From Pilaira anomala (Eukaryota > Mucoromycota > Mucoromycetes > Mucorales > Mucoraceae), in NCBI GenBank assembly GCA_025716855.1, contig JAIXMQ010000039.1, positions 186,001 to 250,000 on the forward strand: a stretch of DNA of 64,000 nucleotides, read 5' to 3'. The notes beneath the pieces are model-generated. The model ran no database searches and was not told the origin of the DNA. It saw nothing but the letters and a program-made list of their open reading frames with translations. A program made the translations under genes and the position numbers. This document shows positions 1 through 9,533 of the stretch, piece by piece (position 1 is the first letter of the stretch; each line of letters opens with the position of its first letter).

Positions 1-156
1 GACCATGTCTTTATTTTGTTGTTGTTCCAAGTCATGAAGATCAATTATTGAACTTGTACTGTCTGGGGAATTGGGTCCAACACCATGAGAAGCAAAGTCT
101 TCTCTGTTACCTGTGTTATTATTATTATCTTTGGTATAATATCTTGTTCTGGACAT
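1..156 (-). CDS. 5' part of an unrecognised gene running off the window
   Basis: An open frame of 52 codons runs from an ATG at 154-156 to the window edge without a stop. The peptide begins MSRTRYYTKDNNNN and is polar and low-complexity (Asn, Ser, Gln rich), ending near HDLEQQQNKDMV. No domain is visible in this part, so I cannot name it. A short N-terminal tail before a helical domain, as in small SNARE proteins, would fit, but this is a guess. The rest lies outside the window. Confidence 0.45.
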   Translation of the reverse strand, partial: MSRTRYYTKDNNNNTGNREDFASHGVGPNSPDSTSSIIDLHDLEQQQNKDMV

Positions 157-943
157 GATGGGTAAAATAAAAAAATAAAATATGGCAAAGAAGAAGAAGA
201 AAAGAGAAATGAAAAGAAAGAAAAAAAAAAGGGCGTTTTGTTTACTTGAAGTAAAAGTCACAACTGATGACGCCCGTATTCGCTCACCCAGAAAAGTTAA
301 ATAAGAGAAATAAAAAGCAATTGAAGAGATCAAGTTTTTAGCAGCAGCACTCTTTGGTAAATATATGTTGGCTTGTTAATACGAAGTAATGACATGAAGG
401 AACTAACATCGGGGTTAATTATATTATATCTCCTTTTTGTTATATATATGCATCTTGTGCATTCAAAGGACCGTGCTTTTTTTTTGATAGAATACAGAAA
501 AGCTTTTGAAAGTAGATGGTATAACTATTCTCATTTGATTTGTTGTACGATATATAGTACTTTACAGTTATTCATATGCTTATTCTCTTGTTTGCACAAA
601 TTAAACATGATGATACCTAAATCTGACAACTAGTATTAAAGAAGAAGTTAAAGATACAAGTATATGATATATACATTGTGTGTATATGAATGTATTCTCA
701 TTGTCCAATACCAGATTATGTCATGAAGACAACTAGATTGCCATAGTAACTATTTTCAAAAAGATCATCTCTTTCAAAGCAAGTGACAACCTAGACTTTT
801 CGTACTACATAAAAAAAAAAGTTTATTTATGATTTTAATGCAAGTTACATATTTGATCCATCCAAGGAAGGTGTTCTTTAACCCTCATGTAAAAGATAAA
901 AGACTATTTATTGGACGTAGAAAATAGGTATTTTTTTATTAAA
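157..943. other. Intergenic, no gene seen
   Basis: AT-rich sequence that includes the likely promoter of the minus-strand gene at the left edge (purine-rich tracts at 185-235). An 86-codon plus-strand frame at 373-633 is hydrophobic but has no clear start context or recognisable family. I do not call it. Confidence 0.5.
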
Positions 944-1213
944 TTAGGCATTTTTGGATAGAGGTCGGTAGATATTATTTAGTAAATGATCCAAATCTTT
1001 AGGCAAAGGTAATTCAGCATCTTGATTAACTAATCTATAATTTTCAAGACGTTCCACTTGATGACACAATCCAGACAAGTACAAATTACGTTCTTTTTTT
1101 GGAGAGAAACTATATCTTTGTCTGTTATAAGCGGGACGATCCATAGACTTGACCAGCAAGTCAGTTGTATCTTTAAGTTCTTGTATTAATAATTGTTCAT
1201 GTGATAACCATTC
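944..1213 (-). pseudogene. Last exon of a gene whose 5' part is missing next to a transposon
   Basis: The minus strand reads open from a good 3' splice site (TTCTTATTTAG at about 1214-1224) through about 89 residues to a stop at 944-946. The peptide starts EWLSHEQLLIQELKDTTDLL and ends NNIYRPLSKNA. It looks like a folded, helical, conserved protein, not low-complexity filler, but I do not recognise the family. No coding exon can be found upstream: the Tc1/mariner remnant begins at 1309, only about 95 bp beyond the acceptor, and unrelated repeat DNA follows it. Either the gene was cut off by the insertion, or its first exon is short and lies in 1225-1306. Confidence 0.5.
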
Positions 1214-1308
1214 CTAAATAAGAAACACATGCAAATTGATTTATTTCATGCAAAAGTGTCATTTGTGACACGTATCCTTTTTAAATTCCCTCCGTGATTT
1301 TACCACTA

Positions 1309-2772
1309 CTGGATTTCCCACTGTTTTTGGGACTCGGTTTGAAAATTGGAATATTTATTATTTTTAAAAAAAAAACTATAGCATCTGCTCTTCAGCTAAG
1401 CAACGAGAAAAAAAAGATACAGAATGTCTTATCCATCCTCTACAATCACTCAAAGTTACTTTAGAACATGATTCTAATATTCTTGGTGTGAGAGTATCCT
1501 TGCCATCGATAGGAGATCTTTTGATACCTGCCTTAACCTTAGACCAAAACTCTTCGATAGGATTCAAAAATGGGGAGTATGGTGGCAAGTAAACACACTT
1601 ATAACCCCTACTGACAATATAATCATTCATAACCTTATCTCTTGGTCCATGGATTGGGGCATTATTCATTACTAGGTAAAAACCTTGCATCTTATTTTTA
1701 TCCAAAACATCCATGACGTTGCAAAGGTAAGCTAAGTAATGGCTGGTATTGGTACCTTTCGTGATTTTGACAGCCTTTCCGTCGAGCTTTCTCTTTTTAG
1801 CATTAGTCGCCGAAGTGGGTTTTCTTAACGATATATCTATAACTCCAGCAGAAGATATAGCTCCTAAAATTTTTATGGATGTACCTCTGTTCGTAGGTAC
1901 AATGGTCTTAGCAGGCTTTCCTTTTGCAGACCATCCTCTATTTCTCACTATATGTAAATTGAAGCCTGCTTCATCTAAAAACACACAGTTGCGCTCAAAA
2001 CTCATATCCTTGTCAGCAATAAACGTTTCGACACGTTCTCTTCGTTGTCGTATAGTGTCTTCATCGTTACGCTTGGCTGGTATTTTTTCTAATCGCTTTA
2101 AGGATAGCGCACAATGGGTCTTCATATGGCGCTGAAGTCCAGATTTACTAATTACTACATCCTTAAATTCTTTTACTAGCTCGTCTTTTATGTGCTCAAT
2201 AGTTGCTGTAGCAAACTATTCAATATAGTTGATAATAAAGTATGTATGTTTCTATTTTAAGGATGACATACTACCTTCAGCTGGCCCTCTCTTCTTACGA
2301 GCTACCCCCACCAGATGAGAGCCATTGGCTTCTAAATTTATATGCTGAGCTTCTTGATATGCCAAAACAGTTGGCTGCTTCCATAGTACTTACACCTTCG
2401 GTAAGCTGCTCAAGAAAGCCTACAAATTTGAAGATCGCTGTAGCTTCTGTAAGCGAGCTTTTTTTTTTCCATTCTTTTTTTATGATCCCCTGTAGGTCTG
2501 GTTTTTTTTTCTTGCGAACTGTTTTCCTCTTCCTCTTCTTGTTCAGATTCAAATTGTTCCGTCTCAGCTGTAATGCCAACGGTTTCATTCACTTCCTCAT
2601 CTAATTCCATTGCGCTTATACCATATCGTACTCAAATCTCATCATCGACATAAGACTAACATATACTTCCGTTGTTTGGTCTTCTAAAATTTATAAAAGA
2701 TAGTTCAAAAAATAATTCTGATTTTGTTCAAACAACTTTGACATTTAGTCCCAAAAACAGTGGGAAATCCAG
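1309..2772 (-). mobile_element. Decayed Tc1/mariner-type transposon with terminal inverted repeats
   Basis: The ends are near-perfect inverted copies of about 26 bp (1309-1334 and 2747-2772, beginning CTGGATTTCCCACTG), each bordered by TA (1307-1308 and 2773-2774), the target duplication of this superfamily. The total of 1464 bp is typical for Tc1/mariner. Inside is one broken minus-strand transposase gene. With both ends still recognisable but the transposase broken in several places, the copy is neither recent nor ancient. It could still be moved by a transposase supplied in trans if the ends are functional. Confidence 0.85.
1376..2610 (-). pseudogene. Tc1/mariner DDE transposase pseudogene
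   Basis: The 3' half (1376-2135) encodes a clear DDE superfamily endonuclease core: VFLDEAGF (first Asp), VMNNAPIHGP where the family normally has Asp-Asn-Ala-Pro, and YSPFLNPIEEFWSKVK (the acidic third residue). The second catalytic Asp is therefore Asn. The 5' half carries an acidic-basic leader from an ATG at 2608-2610 and a helix-turn-helix with SRSSAYKFRSQW. Breaks seen: a frameshift near 2425-2435 (from the SDLQI frame to the FKFVGFLEQL frame), an extra G in the G-run near 2307-2313, and TAG stops at 2252-2254 and 2216-2218. A possible intron at 2216-2274 does not restore the frame, so the stops look real. Inactive. Confidence 0.85.
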
Positions 2773-2875
2773 TATGGATAACGTATGGGACAGGAATTTT
2801 ACCAGACCTGGTGATCTTCAAGTAACCCAGTTTCTTTTTACGATCTACAGAGATACTCCTGGTTTGACAGGAAAT

Positions 2876-3563
2876 GGTGAATTCTTGGGGCACCACAAAA
2901 AAAAAAAAATGCAAAAAAGTTCTAAACGCGGCAATGGCACTGTTCTTTTCTTTTTCAGTTTGCGTTTTGCTTACGATACATTGAGTAAGTTGTACTTGAC
3001 TTGAGAATGGGGTGGTTATGTTCAAAATGTGCCTCGTAAACAAAAACGTTTTGAGTTTTTAGTGATCGTTTGAACTTTATGTAACACGGGCAAGAAAGCT
3101 TTTGGGTATATTTATGGTATCCTTCCTCAGTTTCTTCGATTTCTATGTTCTCGGCGTTTCCAGTTCAGGATATCATACTTCTTGGTACACCGTAATGCTT
3201 GCAAGTCAAAGTTAAGTATCCCCGAGCAGGATCAGATCTTCCTACAACAAAAGGTACGTTGTAAATGCCACCAAACTTAAAAGCTTCAGTTTTTGCTGCA
3301 ACAATTGTTGGAAACTCCCTGTTAATGGGAAAGGTCACATTCTTAAATTCGTCATTCATTTACCGTTTCTCAGGAAATTCGATTTCTGTGTTCATTTTAT
3401 TTTTATTAATATTTATGAATAAAACTGAAAAGGATCACGACGCATTAAACCAACCATAAACTCATCTACACCACAATCAGGAACTCCGAAGGTCGATTGT
3501 CGACGTCACGAATCGCATTTTTTTTTTTCAGTGGTGCCGATTGTGGTGCCCCAAGAATTCACC
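2876..3563 (-). mobile_element. Short Mutator-like element remnant with inverted ends
   Basis: GGTGAATTCTTGGGGCACCAC at 2876-2896 is matched by its exact reverse complement at 3543-3563, giving a 688-bp unit with 21-bp inverted ends. Inside, minus-strand 3165-3359 encodes a peptide with FPINREFPTIVAAKTEAFKF and NVPFVVGRSDPARGYLTLTC. This resembles the N-terminal FAR1/MULE-type DNA-binding segment found in Mutator-like transposases. No catalytic domain fits in the space, so this is a deletion derivative or a non-autonomous copy. I could not see a convincing 9-bp target duplication. Family call is from motif memory only. Confidence 0.5.
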
Positions 3564-3600
3564 TTTTTTTTTTTTGTTACCTTTTATGCATCGTTTACAA

Positions 3601-4019
3601 TGGCTTGATCGCTTACAAGATGACAAAAGGGCTACAAGTGCTGATAGGACTTTGTGAGGTACTTCTTTAGCCTGCCATGTAGCATCCCAAGTACTACTTT
3701 GGTCTCTATCCTAGTGAGACGACAAATTCCTACTACATGATTGGAGATGCTTTGTTGATAGAACATCTTTTGCATGTATTTTTAGGTAGTAGACAGGATG
3801 CAAGATGCAACTGAAACCCTGGCTTGATCGCTTACAAGATGACAAAAGGGCTACAAGTGCTGATAGGACTTTGTGAGGTACTTCTTTAGCCTGCCATGGA
3901 GCATCCCAAGTACTACTTTGGTCTCTATCCTAGTGAGACGACAAATTCCTACTACATGATTGGAGACGCTTTGTTGATAGAACATCTTTTGCATGTACTT
4001 TTAGGTAGTAGACAGGATG
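3601..4019 (+). repeat. Direct 200-bp tandem duplication with 19-bp spacer
   Basis: 3601-3800 and 3820-4019 are the same 200 bases with only about three differences (for example TGTAGC against TGGAGC at the ATG context, and T/C at two other places). The 19-bp spacer is 3801-3819. The second copy leads into an open frame (next entry), while the first ends in unrelated sequence. The low divergence points to a recent duplication inside a gene. Confidence 0.9.
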
Positions 4020-4309
4020 GTATTGTTTCAGGAATTATGATAAAATTATTTATGAAAATAGGTAAATATAAGCACAATACACTTATATGCTCATACTCTA
4101 ATATCATTTGCAACTGCATTTTTATCAAGCAAACTACTATTGTTATTATATTACTATTATTATTATTGCACTAGTACTCAGCCATAGGTATCGCCTTACA
4201 GTTGAGTAGAGTCATTTGGGGATTGGGTGTCGTTCTGGTCATCCTTATGCTGTGCTTTTTTAATATACATTTTTTGGGATTAGGTATACTTTCACCTTCT
4301 CGTGGTTAA
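3822..4309 (+). pseudogene. 3' part of an unrecognised membrane protein gene, 5' end duplicated
   Basis: From copy 2 of the duplication the plus strand reads MEHPKYYFGLYPSETTNSYY and on through a hydrophobic helix to a donor near 4060 (GTAAATATAAG). An acceptor at about 4180 (TACTCAG) continues in phase (MKIAIGIALQLSRVIWGLG) through a strongly hydrophobic segment to a TAA at about 4307-4309. So there are at least two likely membrane helices and one intron. Upstream in the same frame lies GLIAYKMTKGLQVLIGLCEV followed by a TAG, so the 5' part is broken or begins at the ATG at 3896. Family unknown; a multi-pass membrane protein is all that can be said. Confidence 0.4.
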
Positions 4310-4504
4310 TCCTGTTAGTATCGAAGTATAAAGTGACGTCTTTGTATTTAGAGAAACCAAGCAAAGTATAACATTCTTTTTTCTTATGATTTTTTTTATC
4401 AATAAACTTTGTTTAATTATAGGTTTATGTGTAATATGAAAGAGATTAAAAAAGCTAATATTCATGCATACGGATATAAAATAATTGAAATAAAAGGTAG
4501 AAAG

Positions 4505-5006
4505 TCAATCTCGTTTAGGAGAACGTAAAGAGTCAGGGAGGTAACTTTTGTCATCAACAGAATCATTATCAGATTCAAACTTGATTCCAACAGTGCTCAT
4601 GTAATTTTCAACTATACTTTCTGTTTCCTTGCAATACCTTCTACAATATAGATTCGCCAGTTAGTTATCTACTCGATGAATAAAACACGGCAAGATTTAT
4701 ACCTTGGTCCTTCCAGATCAACTGGTAAGCTTTACAAAAGTCACTGCCAAGGGATTCTTCTTTATTACCATTAAATATAGCTGTTGTTGCACCTCTTAAT
4801 TTGCAGGTATATCCATTTGGACAGTTCATCATCAACATACGTATCTTAAAAACTAAATATACGCGATAGCTGTTAGTTCATGTATGCCTGTTTTCATAAC
4901 ATGTTTTTTTTTTCACTTACGAGAAAAGACTAATCCAACTACTTGTAACTTTTTAATTACTTCCTGCTTGTTTTCAACAGAAATGTATATCCGAAAATAC
5001 TGTATA
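4505..5006 (-). pseudogene. 3' part of an unrecognised multi-exon gene
   Basis: Three minus-strand coding blocks can be joined in phase. Block one is about 4922-5006 (YFRIYISVENKQEVIKKLQV). Block two is about 4711-4850 (FKIRMLMMNCPNGYTCKLRG through AYQLIWKDQ). Block three is about 4505-4610 and ends SLRSPKRD then TGA. Introns have GTAAG or GTATAAA donors, and the last acceptor may be a CAG inside the block. Beyond 5010 lies a run of more than twenty T and no further coding sequence, so the 5' part is missing. No family recognised; I suspect a multicopy or transposon-related gene. Confidence 0.4.
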
Positions 5007-5568
5007 CATATTTTTTTTTTTTTTTTTTTTTACTGTCGTGTACAACAATAACGTTTACAGTTTAGCTCAATATAATAATATTACCCGAGGCATAAAATGC
5101 TTAAACCCAGGTCAAACCCCCAGAAAAAAAAAAAAAGTGAGTTTGCTTTAAAATTACTTAATTGACACCCTCCTGAGTACGCAATCCCCTCTCTCATACG
5201 ACACAACATGCGCTTTCTACTTGTACTCCTTATTTGAACATCAAAAAATTTAAAAATTATCTATTTACTTAGTTTAGTAGCCACTATGAAGAGAAAAAGG
5301 AAAGGAAAAATAAACAAAAAAAAAAAAAAAGTAAAACGTAAGACAAAAGCGTTAAAAAGCCTATCATTTATGTATGTTTCATGCCACTTTACTTTTTTTT
5401 TTTTTAATACAAATAAAGATTTCCTATGCAATAGAGTTGAAAGAACTGAATAGATAAACGGAAGCTTCCAGCAATTGCATAAGATATAGAAGAGCATAGA
5501 ACTTGCTACTGCATTCTACGTATTTGGGCATTGTAGCTTCTAATCGGTGCTTGAAACCACTCGAGATT
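5007..5568. other. Intergenic spacer
   Basis: Homopolymer-rich DNA (T-run at about 5010-5031, A/T runs at 5310-5405). I see no coding signal; the 78-codon minus frame at 5261-5497 is Phe/Leu filler. Confidence 0.5.
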
Positions 5569-5581
5569 TTCGTGAATCTTC
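5569..5581. promoter_or_regulatory. Three-unit heat-shock element
   Basis: TTCgtGAAtcTTC is a perfect alternating three-unit heat-shock factor site, 151 bp upstream of the HSP104 start codon. A TA-rich stretch (about 5696-5716) that can serve as TATA lies between. The position fits heat-shock induction by Hsf1; binding itself is not shown. Confidence 0.7.
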
Positions 5582-5732
5582 CACACACTTCCAGTCAGGA
5601 GAGTTTTTTTTTTTTTTAAAACACAGATCCAAAATGATATAAAATAGAACGCATTTTTCTTTTTTTATATGTACAACTTTTTTTTTTTTTCTCTAATATA
5701 TATATATATATAAAAATACTACTGATAAAAAT

Positions 5733-8408
5733 ATGAGTGGAATGAATTTTACTGATAAAGTCGAAAAGACACTAGCCGTTGCCCAAAGTCTTGCTCGAGA
5801 ATTTGGTAACTCTCAAATCTATCCCGCACATATCGCATGTGCATTATTTGACGAAACAGAAGGCGCACCTTTATTCAAATCTATTATTGAAAAGGCAGGT
5901 GCTGAAGCTGCTACTGTTGAACGTGGCTATAAGAAGTTGATGGTTCAATTACCTTCTCAAGATCCTGCTCCGGCTGAAATTTCCATTGGTTCTCAAACCG
6001 CTAAATTATTACGTACCGCTGAAAAATACATGAAAGATCAAAAGGATTCCTTTATTTCGGTCGATCACCTTATTTTGGCTTTAGCAGATGATGATGCTAC
6101 TTTTAAACCCATGAAGGATGCTGGTATTACCAAGAAAGCTTTAGAAGCAGCTGTTTCTCAAGTACGTGGTAATCGTCGTGTGGACTCCAAGAACGCTGAA
6201 GAAGTTTATGAAGCTCTTTCCAAGTATGCTATTGATCTTACTCAAATGGCTCAAAGTGGTAAGTTAGATCCCGTCATTGGTCGTGATGACGAGATTCGTC
6301 GTGTCATTCGTGTCTTGGCTAGACGTACCAAGAATAACCCGGTCTTGATTGGTGAACCCGGTGTTGGTAAGACGGCAATCGTTGAAGGTTTAGCTCGTCG
6401 TATTATCGAAAGAGATGTACCTCAATCTTTACAATGTAAATTATTCTCATTGGATATGGGTGCTTTAATTGCGGGTGCTAAATATCGTGGTGAATTCGAA
6501 GAACGTCTCAAGGCCGTTTTAAAAGAAGTCAAGGACTCTGAAGAAGGTATCATTTTATTTATTGATGAAATTCATACGGTGCTTGGTGCTGGTAAAGGTG
6601 AAGGTTCCATGGATGCTGCCAATTTATTGAAACCCATGTTGGCCCGTGGTGAATTACGTTGTATTGGTGCTACTACTTTAACTGAATACCGTGTGATTGA
6701 AAAGGATCCTGCTTTTGAACGTCGTTTCCAAAAGGTAGATGTGGGTGAACCATCTGTCCCTGCTACAATTTCTATTCTTCGTGGTCTTAAAGAACGTTAT
6801 GAGAATTATCATGGTGTCAAGATTACAGATTCTGCACTTGTACAAGCTGCTCAACTCTCTGATCGTTATATCACAACTCGTTTCTTACCTGATAAAGCGA
6901 TTGATTTAATTGATGAAGCAGCAGCTAATACGCGTGTTCAACTTGATTCTAAGCCAGAAGAAATTGATGTACTTGAACGTAGAAGATTCCAACTTGAAAT
7001 TGAAGTCAAGGCATTAACCAAGGAGAAGAACAATAAAGAATCTCAAGAACGTTTGAATGATGTAAATTCTGAAATTGCAAAGATTGATGAAGAATTGAAA
7101 CCCTTGAAACTCAAGTATGAATTAACCAAGGGTCGTTTAGATGAAATCCGTGATATGAAACAAAAATTGGATGATCTGAAAGCAAAAGCCACTGAAGCAA
7201 AGAATCGTTATGATTTAGATACGGCAGCCGATATTGAATACTATGCTATTCCGGATGTTGAACAACGTATTGCAGAACTTCAAGCTGAAAAACTTCGTAA
7301 AGTAGATGAAGAATTAGCAAATAATCAAGGTACTGAAGGTAATATCTTATCTGAAGTCGTTCGTCCAGAACAAATTATGGAAGTCGTTTCTCGCTGGACT
7401 GGTATTCCTGTACAAAATTTGGCTAGATCTGATCGTGAAAAGTTATTGAATATGGAAGCTGAAATCACGAAACACGTTGTCGGTCAAGATGCTGCTGTCA
7501 AATCTGTGTGTAATGCCATTCGTCTTTCCAAAGCTGGTCTTCAAGATCCTCATAAACCATTAGCTTCTTTCATGTTCTTGGGTCCTACTGGTGTTGGTAA
7601 AACTTTACTTTGTAAAACTTTAGCTGAATTCCTTTTCAATGATGAAAAAGCAATGATTCGTATTGATATGAGTGAATTGATGGAACAACACAGTGTTGCT
7701 AAATTAATTGGTGCTCCTCCTGGTTATGTTGGCCATGAAGATGGTGGTTTATTTGAAGCAGTTCGTCGTAAACCTTACTCTGTTGTATTACTTGATGAAT
7801 TAGAAAAGGCTCATAGAGATGTTGCTAATGTTCTTTTACAAGTATTGGATGAAGGTTTTATTCATGATTCAAAGGGTAGAAAGATTGATTTCCGTAATAC
7901 AATTATTGTAATGACTTCCAATTTGGGTGCTGGTCTCTTGGCTGATGAAGCAAAGGGTGATATGATTATATTGAAAGAGCGTATTTTGGAAGTTGTTCGT
8001 CAACACTTTAGTCCAGAATTTACTAATCGTATCGATGAACTTGTTATCTTCAATCGTCTCACACAAACTAATATTACGAATATTGTGGATGTTCGTCTTC
8101 AAGAAATTGGTCAACGTCTTGCTGATCGTCGTATTACTTTACAAGTATCTGCTCCTGCTAAAGAATGGCTTGGTGTTCATGGTTATGAACCTGTCTTTGG
8201 TGCTCGTCCATTAAATCGTCTTATTCAACAACGTGTATTGAATCCATTAGCTAGATTAATTATTGATGGTGGTGTTCGTAATGGTGAAATTGCTCATGTT
8301 GGCCTTAATAGTGAAAATGAACCTGAAGTCATTCGTAACCATGAAAGTGAAGCTGGTTACATTACTGAAGAACCTATGGATGAAGATGAAGACCTTGATA
8401 TGGATTAA
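5733..8408 (+). CDS. HSP104: HSP104/ClpB-type disaggregase
   Basis: Intronless 891-residue protein. It is a cytosolic/nuclear hexameric AAA+ machine that, with Hsp70 and Hsp40, pulls polypeptides out of aggregates; in fungi it also governs thermotolerance. Visible in order: double Clp-N repeat (about 5-145), first AAA+ module with Walker A GEPGVGKT (207-214), pore-loop region KYRGEFEER (250-258) and Walker B ILFIDEIH (274-281), a charged coiled-coil middle domain (about 405-530), and a second AAA+ module with GPTGVGKT (617-624), pore motif GYVG (664-667) and VVLLDELE (684-691). The C-terminal tail is acidic ([10 protein letters not shown]), as in eukaryotic Hsp104, where it contacts TPR co-chaperones. 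Length and motifs are intact. A heat-shock element lies upstream and AATAAA signals follow the stop. Confidence 0.97.
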   Translation: MSGMNFTDKVEKTLAVAQSLAREFGNSQIYPAHIACALFDETEGAPLFKSIIEKAGAEAATVERGYKKLMVQLPSQDPAPAEISIGSQTAKLLRTAEKYMKDQKDSFISVDHLILALADDDATFKPMKDAGITKKALEAAVSQVRGNRRVDSKNAEEVYEALSKYAIDLTQMAQSGKLDPVIGRDDEIRRVIRVLARRTKNNPVLIGEPGVGKTAIVEGLARRIIERDVPQSLQCKLFSLDMGALIAGAKYRGEFEERLKAVLKEVKDSEEGIILFIDEIHTVLGAGKGEGSMDAANLLKPMLARGELRCIGATTLTEYRVIEKDPAFERRFQKVDVGEPSVPATISILRGLKERYENYHGVKITDSALVQAAQLSDRYITTRFLPDKAIDLIDEAAANTRVQLDSKPEEIDVLERRRFQLEIEVKALTKEKNNKESQERLNDVNSEIAKIDEELKPLKLKYELTKGRLDEIRDMKQKLDDLKAKATEAKNRYDLDTAADIEYYAIPDVEQRIAELQAEKLRKVDEELANNQGTEGNILSEVVRPEQIMEVVSRWTGIPVQNLARSDREKLLNMEAEITKHVVGQDAAVKSVCNAIRLSKAGLQDPHKPLASFMFLGPTGVGKTLLCKTLAEFLFNDEKAMIRIDMSELMEQHSVAKLIGAPPGYVGHEDGGLFEAVRRKPYSVVLLDELEKAHRDVANVLLQVLDEGFIHDSKGRKIDFRNTIIVMTSNLGAGLLADEAKGDMIILKERILEVVRQHFSPEFTNRIDELVIFNRLTQTNITNIVDVRLQEIGQRLADRRITLQVSAPAKEWLGVHGYEPVFGARPLNRLIQQRVLNPLARLIIDGGVRNGEIAHVGLNSENEPEVIRNHESEAGYITEEPMDEDEDLDMD

Positions 8409-8656
8409 TTTATTTATTTATCTTCCATACCTTGACAAATAATAAAACTATTGTAAATAATCATTTGTATAAATTTGAAATATCCTTTTTTATATTACAC
8501 TGCATAATAATTAAATAATAAAACATCCATCTTTTTGTTATTATCTAATTTATTTGATTTTCCGATATAAAAAAATCTTCTACAAATAACAACTAGGGAC
8601 AATATTTTTTTTTTTTTTTTACTTTTCTTCTTCTTTAACAATCTTTATTTAAAAAA

Positions 8657-9280
8657 ATGGCTACTACTAAGAGAGAACTCCCTCTTAAAGAAGCCACTGT
8701 CTTCAGAAATCTTTTGGTAAATAAGCTTTTCAACTTGTTTTATAAACGCGTTCTAACTTTTTTCCCACTTTTTAGAAAAATTATGAGCTTCGTCAATATA
8801 AAAAGGGTTTAAAGTTAGCCGAGGGTATTCTCAAAAAGTTTCCTGATCATGGTGGTAAATTTAACCTCTTTTTTTTTAAAAAAATGATGTAACTATTTAA
8901 CTCACTTTTTTCTCTTTCATGTAGAAACTATGGCCATGAAGGGTTTGTTCTTGAACAATCTCGAAAAGAAGGAAGAAGGTTATGAATATGTAAAGAAGGG
9001 TCTTTTAAAAGATTTAACTTCTCATATCTGTAAGTAATAAAAAGATAAATATCTTATTATGATTCATTTACTAACTTACCGTAGGTTGGCATGTATATGG
9101 TCTTTTGTACCGTGCTGATAAAAATTATGAAGAAGCTGCCAAGTGTTATGCTAACGCTTTGAAATTCAACAAGAATGATCTCAACATTCTCCGTGATTTC
9201 GCCATCCTTCAAACTCAAATGCGTCACTACGATGCCTTAGTTGTAAGTCTTGAGTTTTTTTTTTTTTCTATTTATTAATA

Positions 9281-9318
<38 letters not shown>

Positions 9319-9474
9319 TAGGATACTCGTACTAGACTTTTAGAATCCAAACCTCAAAACCCTCCTTTCTGGCTTGGTTTAGCTATCGCTTATCAACTTG
9401 TCAATGAACCTCAAAACGGTGTCAAAGTTTTGAAAACACATGATGAATCCAATATTCCCGTAAGTATATTCAAT

Positions 9475-9533
<59 letters not shown>

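Noticed and set aside
1749..2135. 128-codon plus-strand frame
   Set aside because: It lies antisense to the transposase catalytic domain, whose motifs prove the minus strand is the coding one.
2216..2274. Possible intron in the mariner transposase (GTAGTATGT to GAATAG)
   Set aside because: Removing it joins the exons in the wrong phase; reading through gives family-like sequence interrupted by TAG codons, so they are stops.
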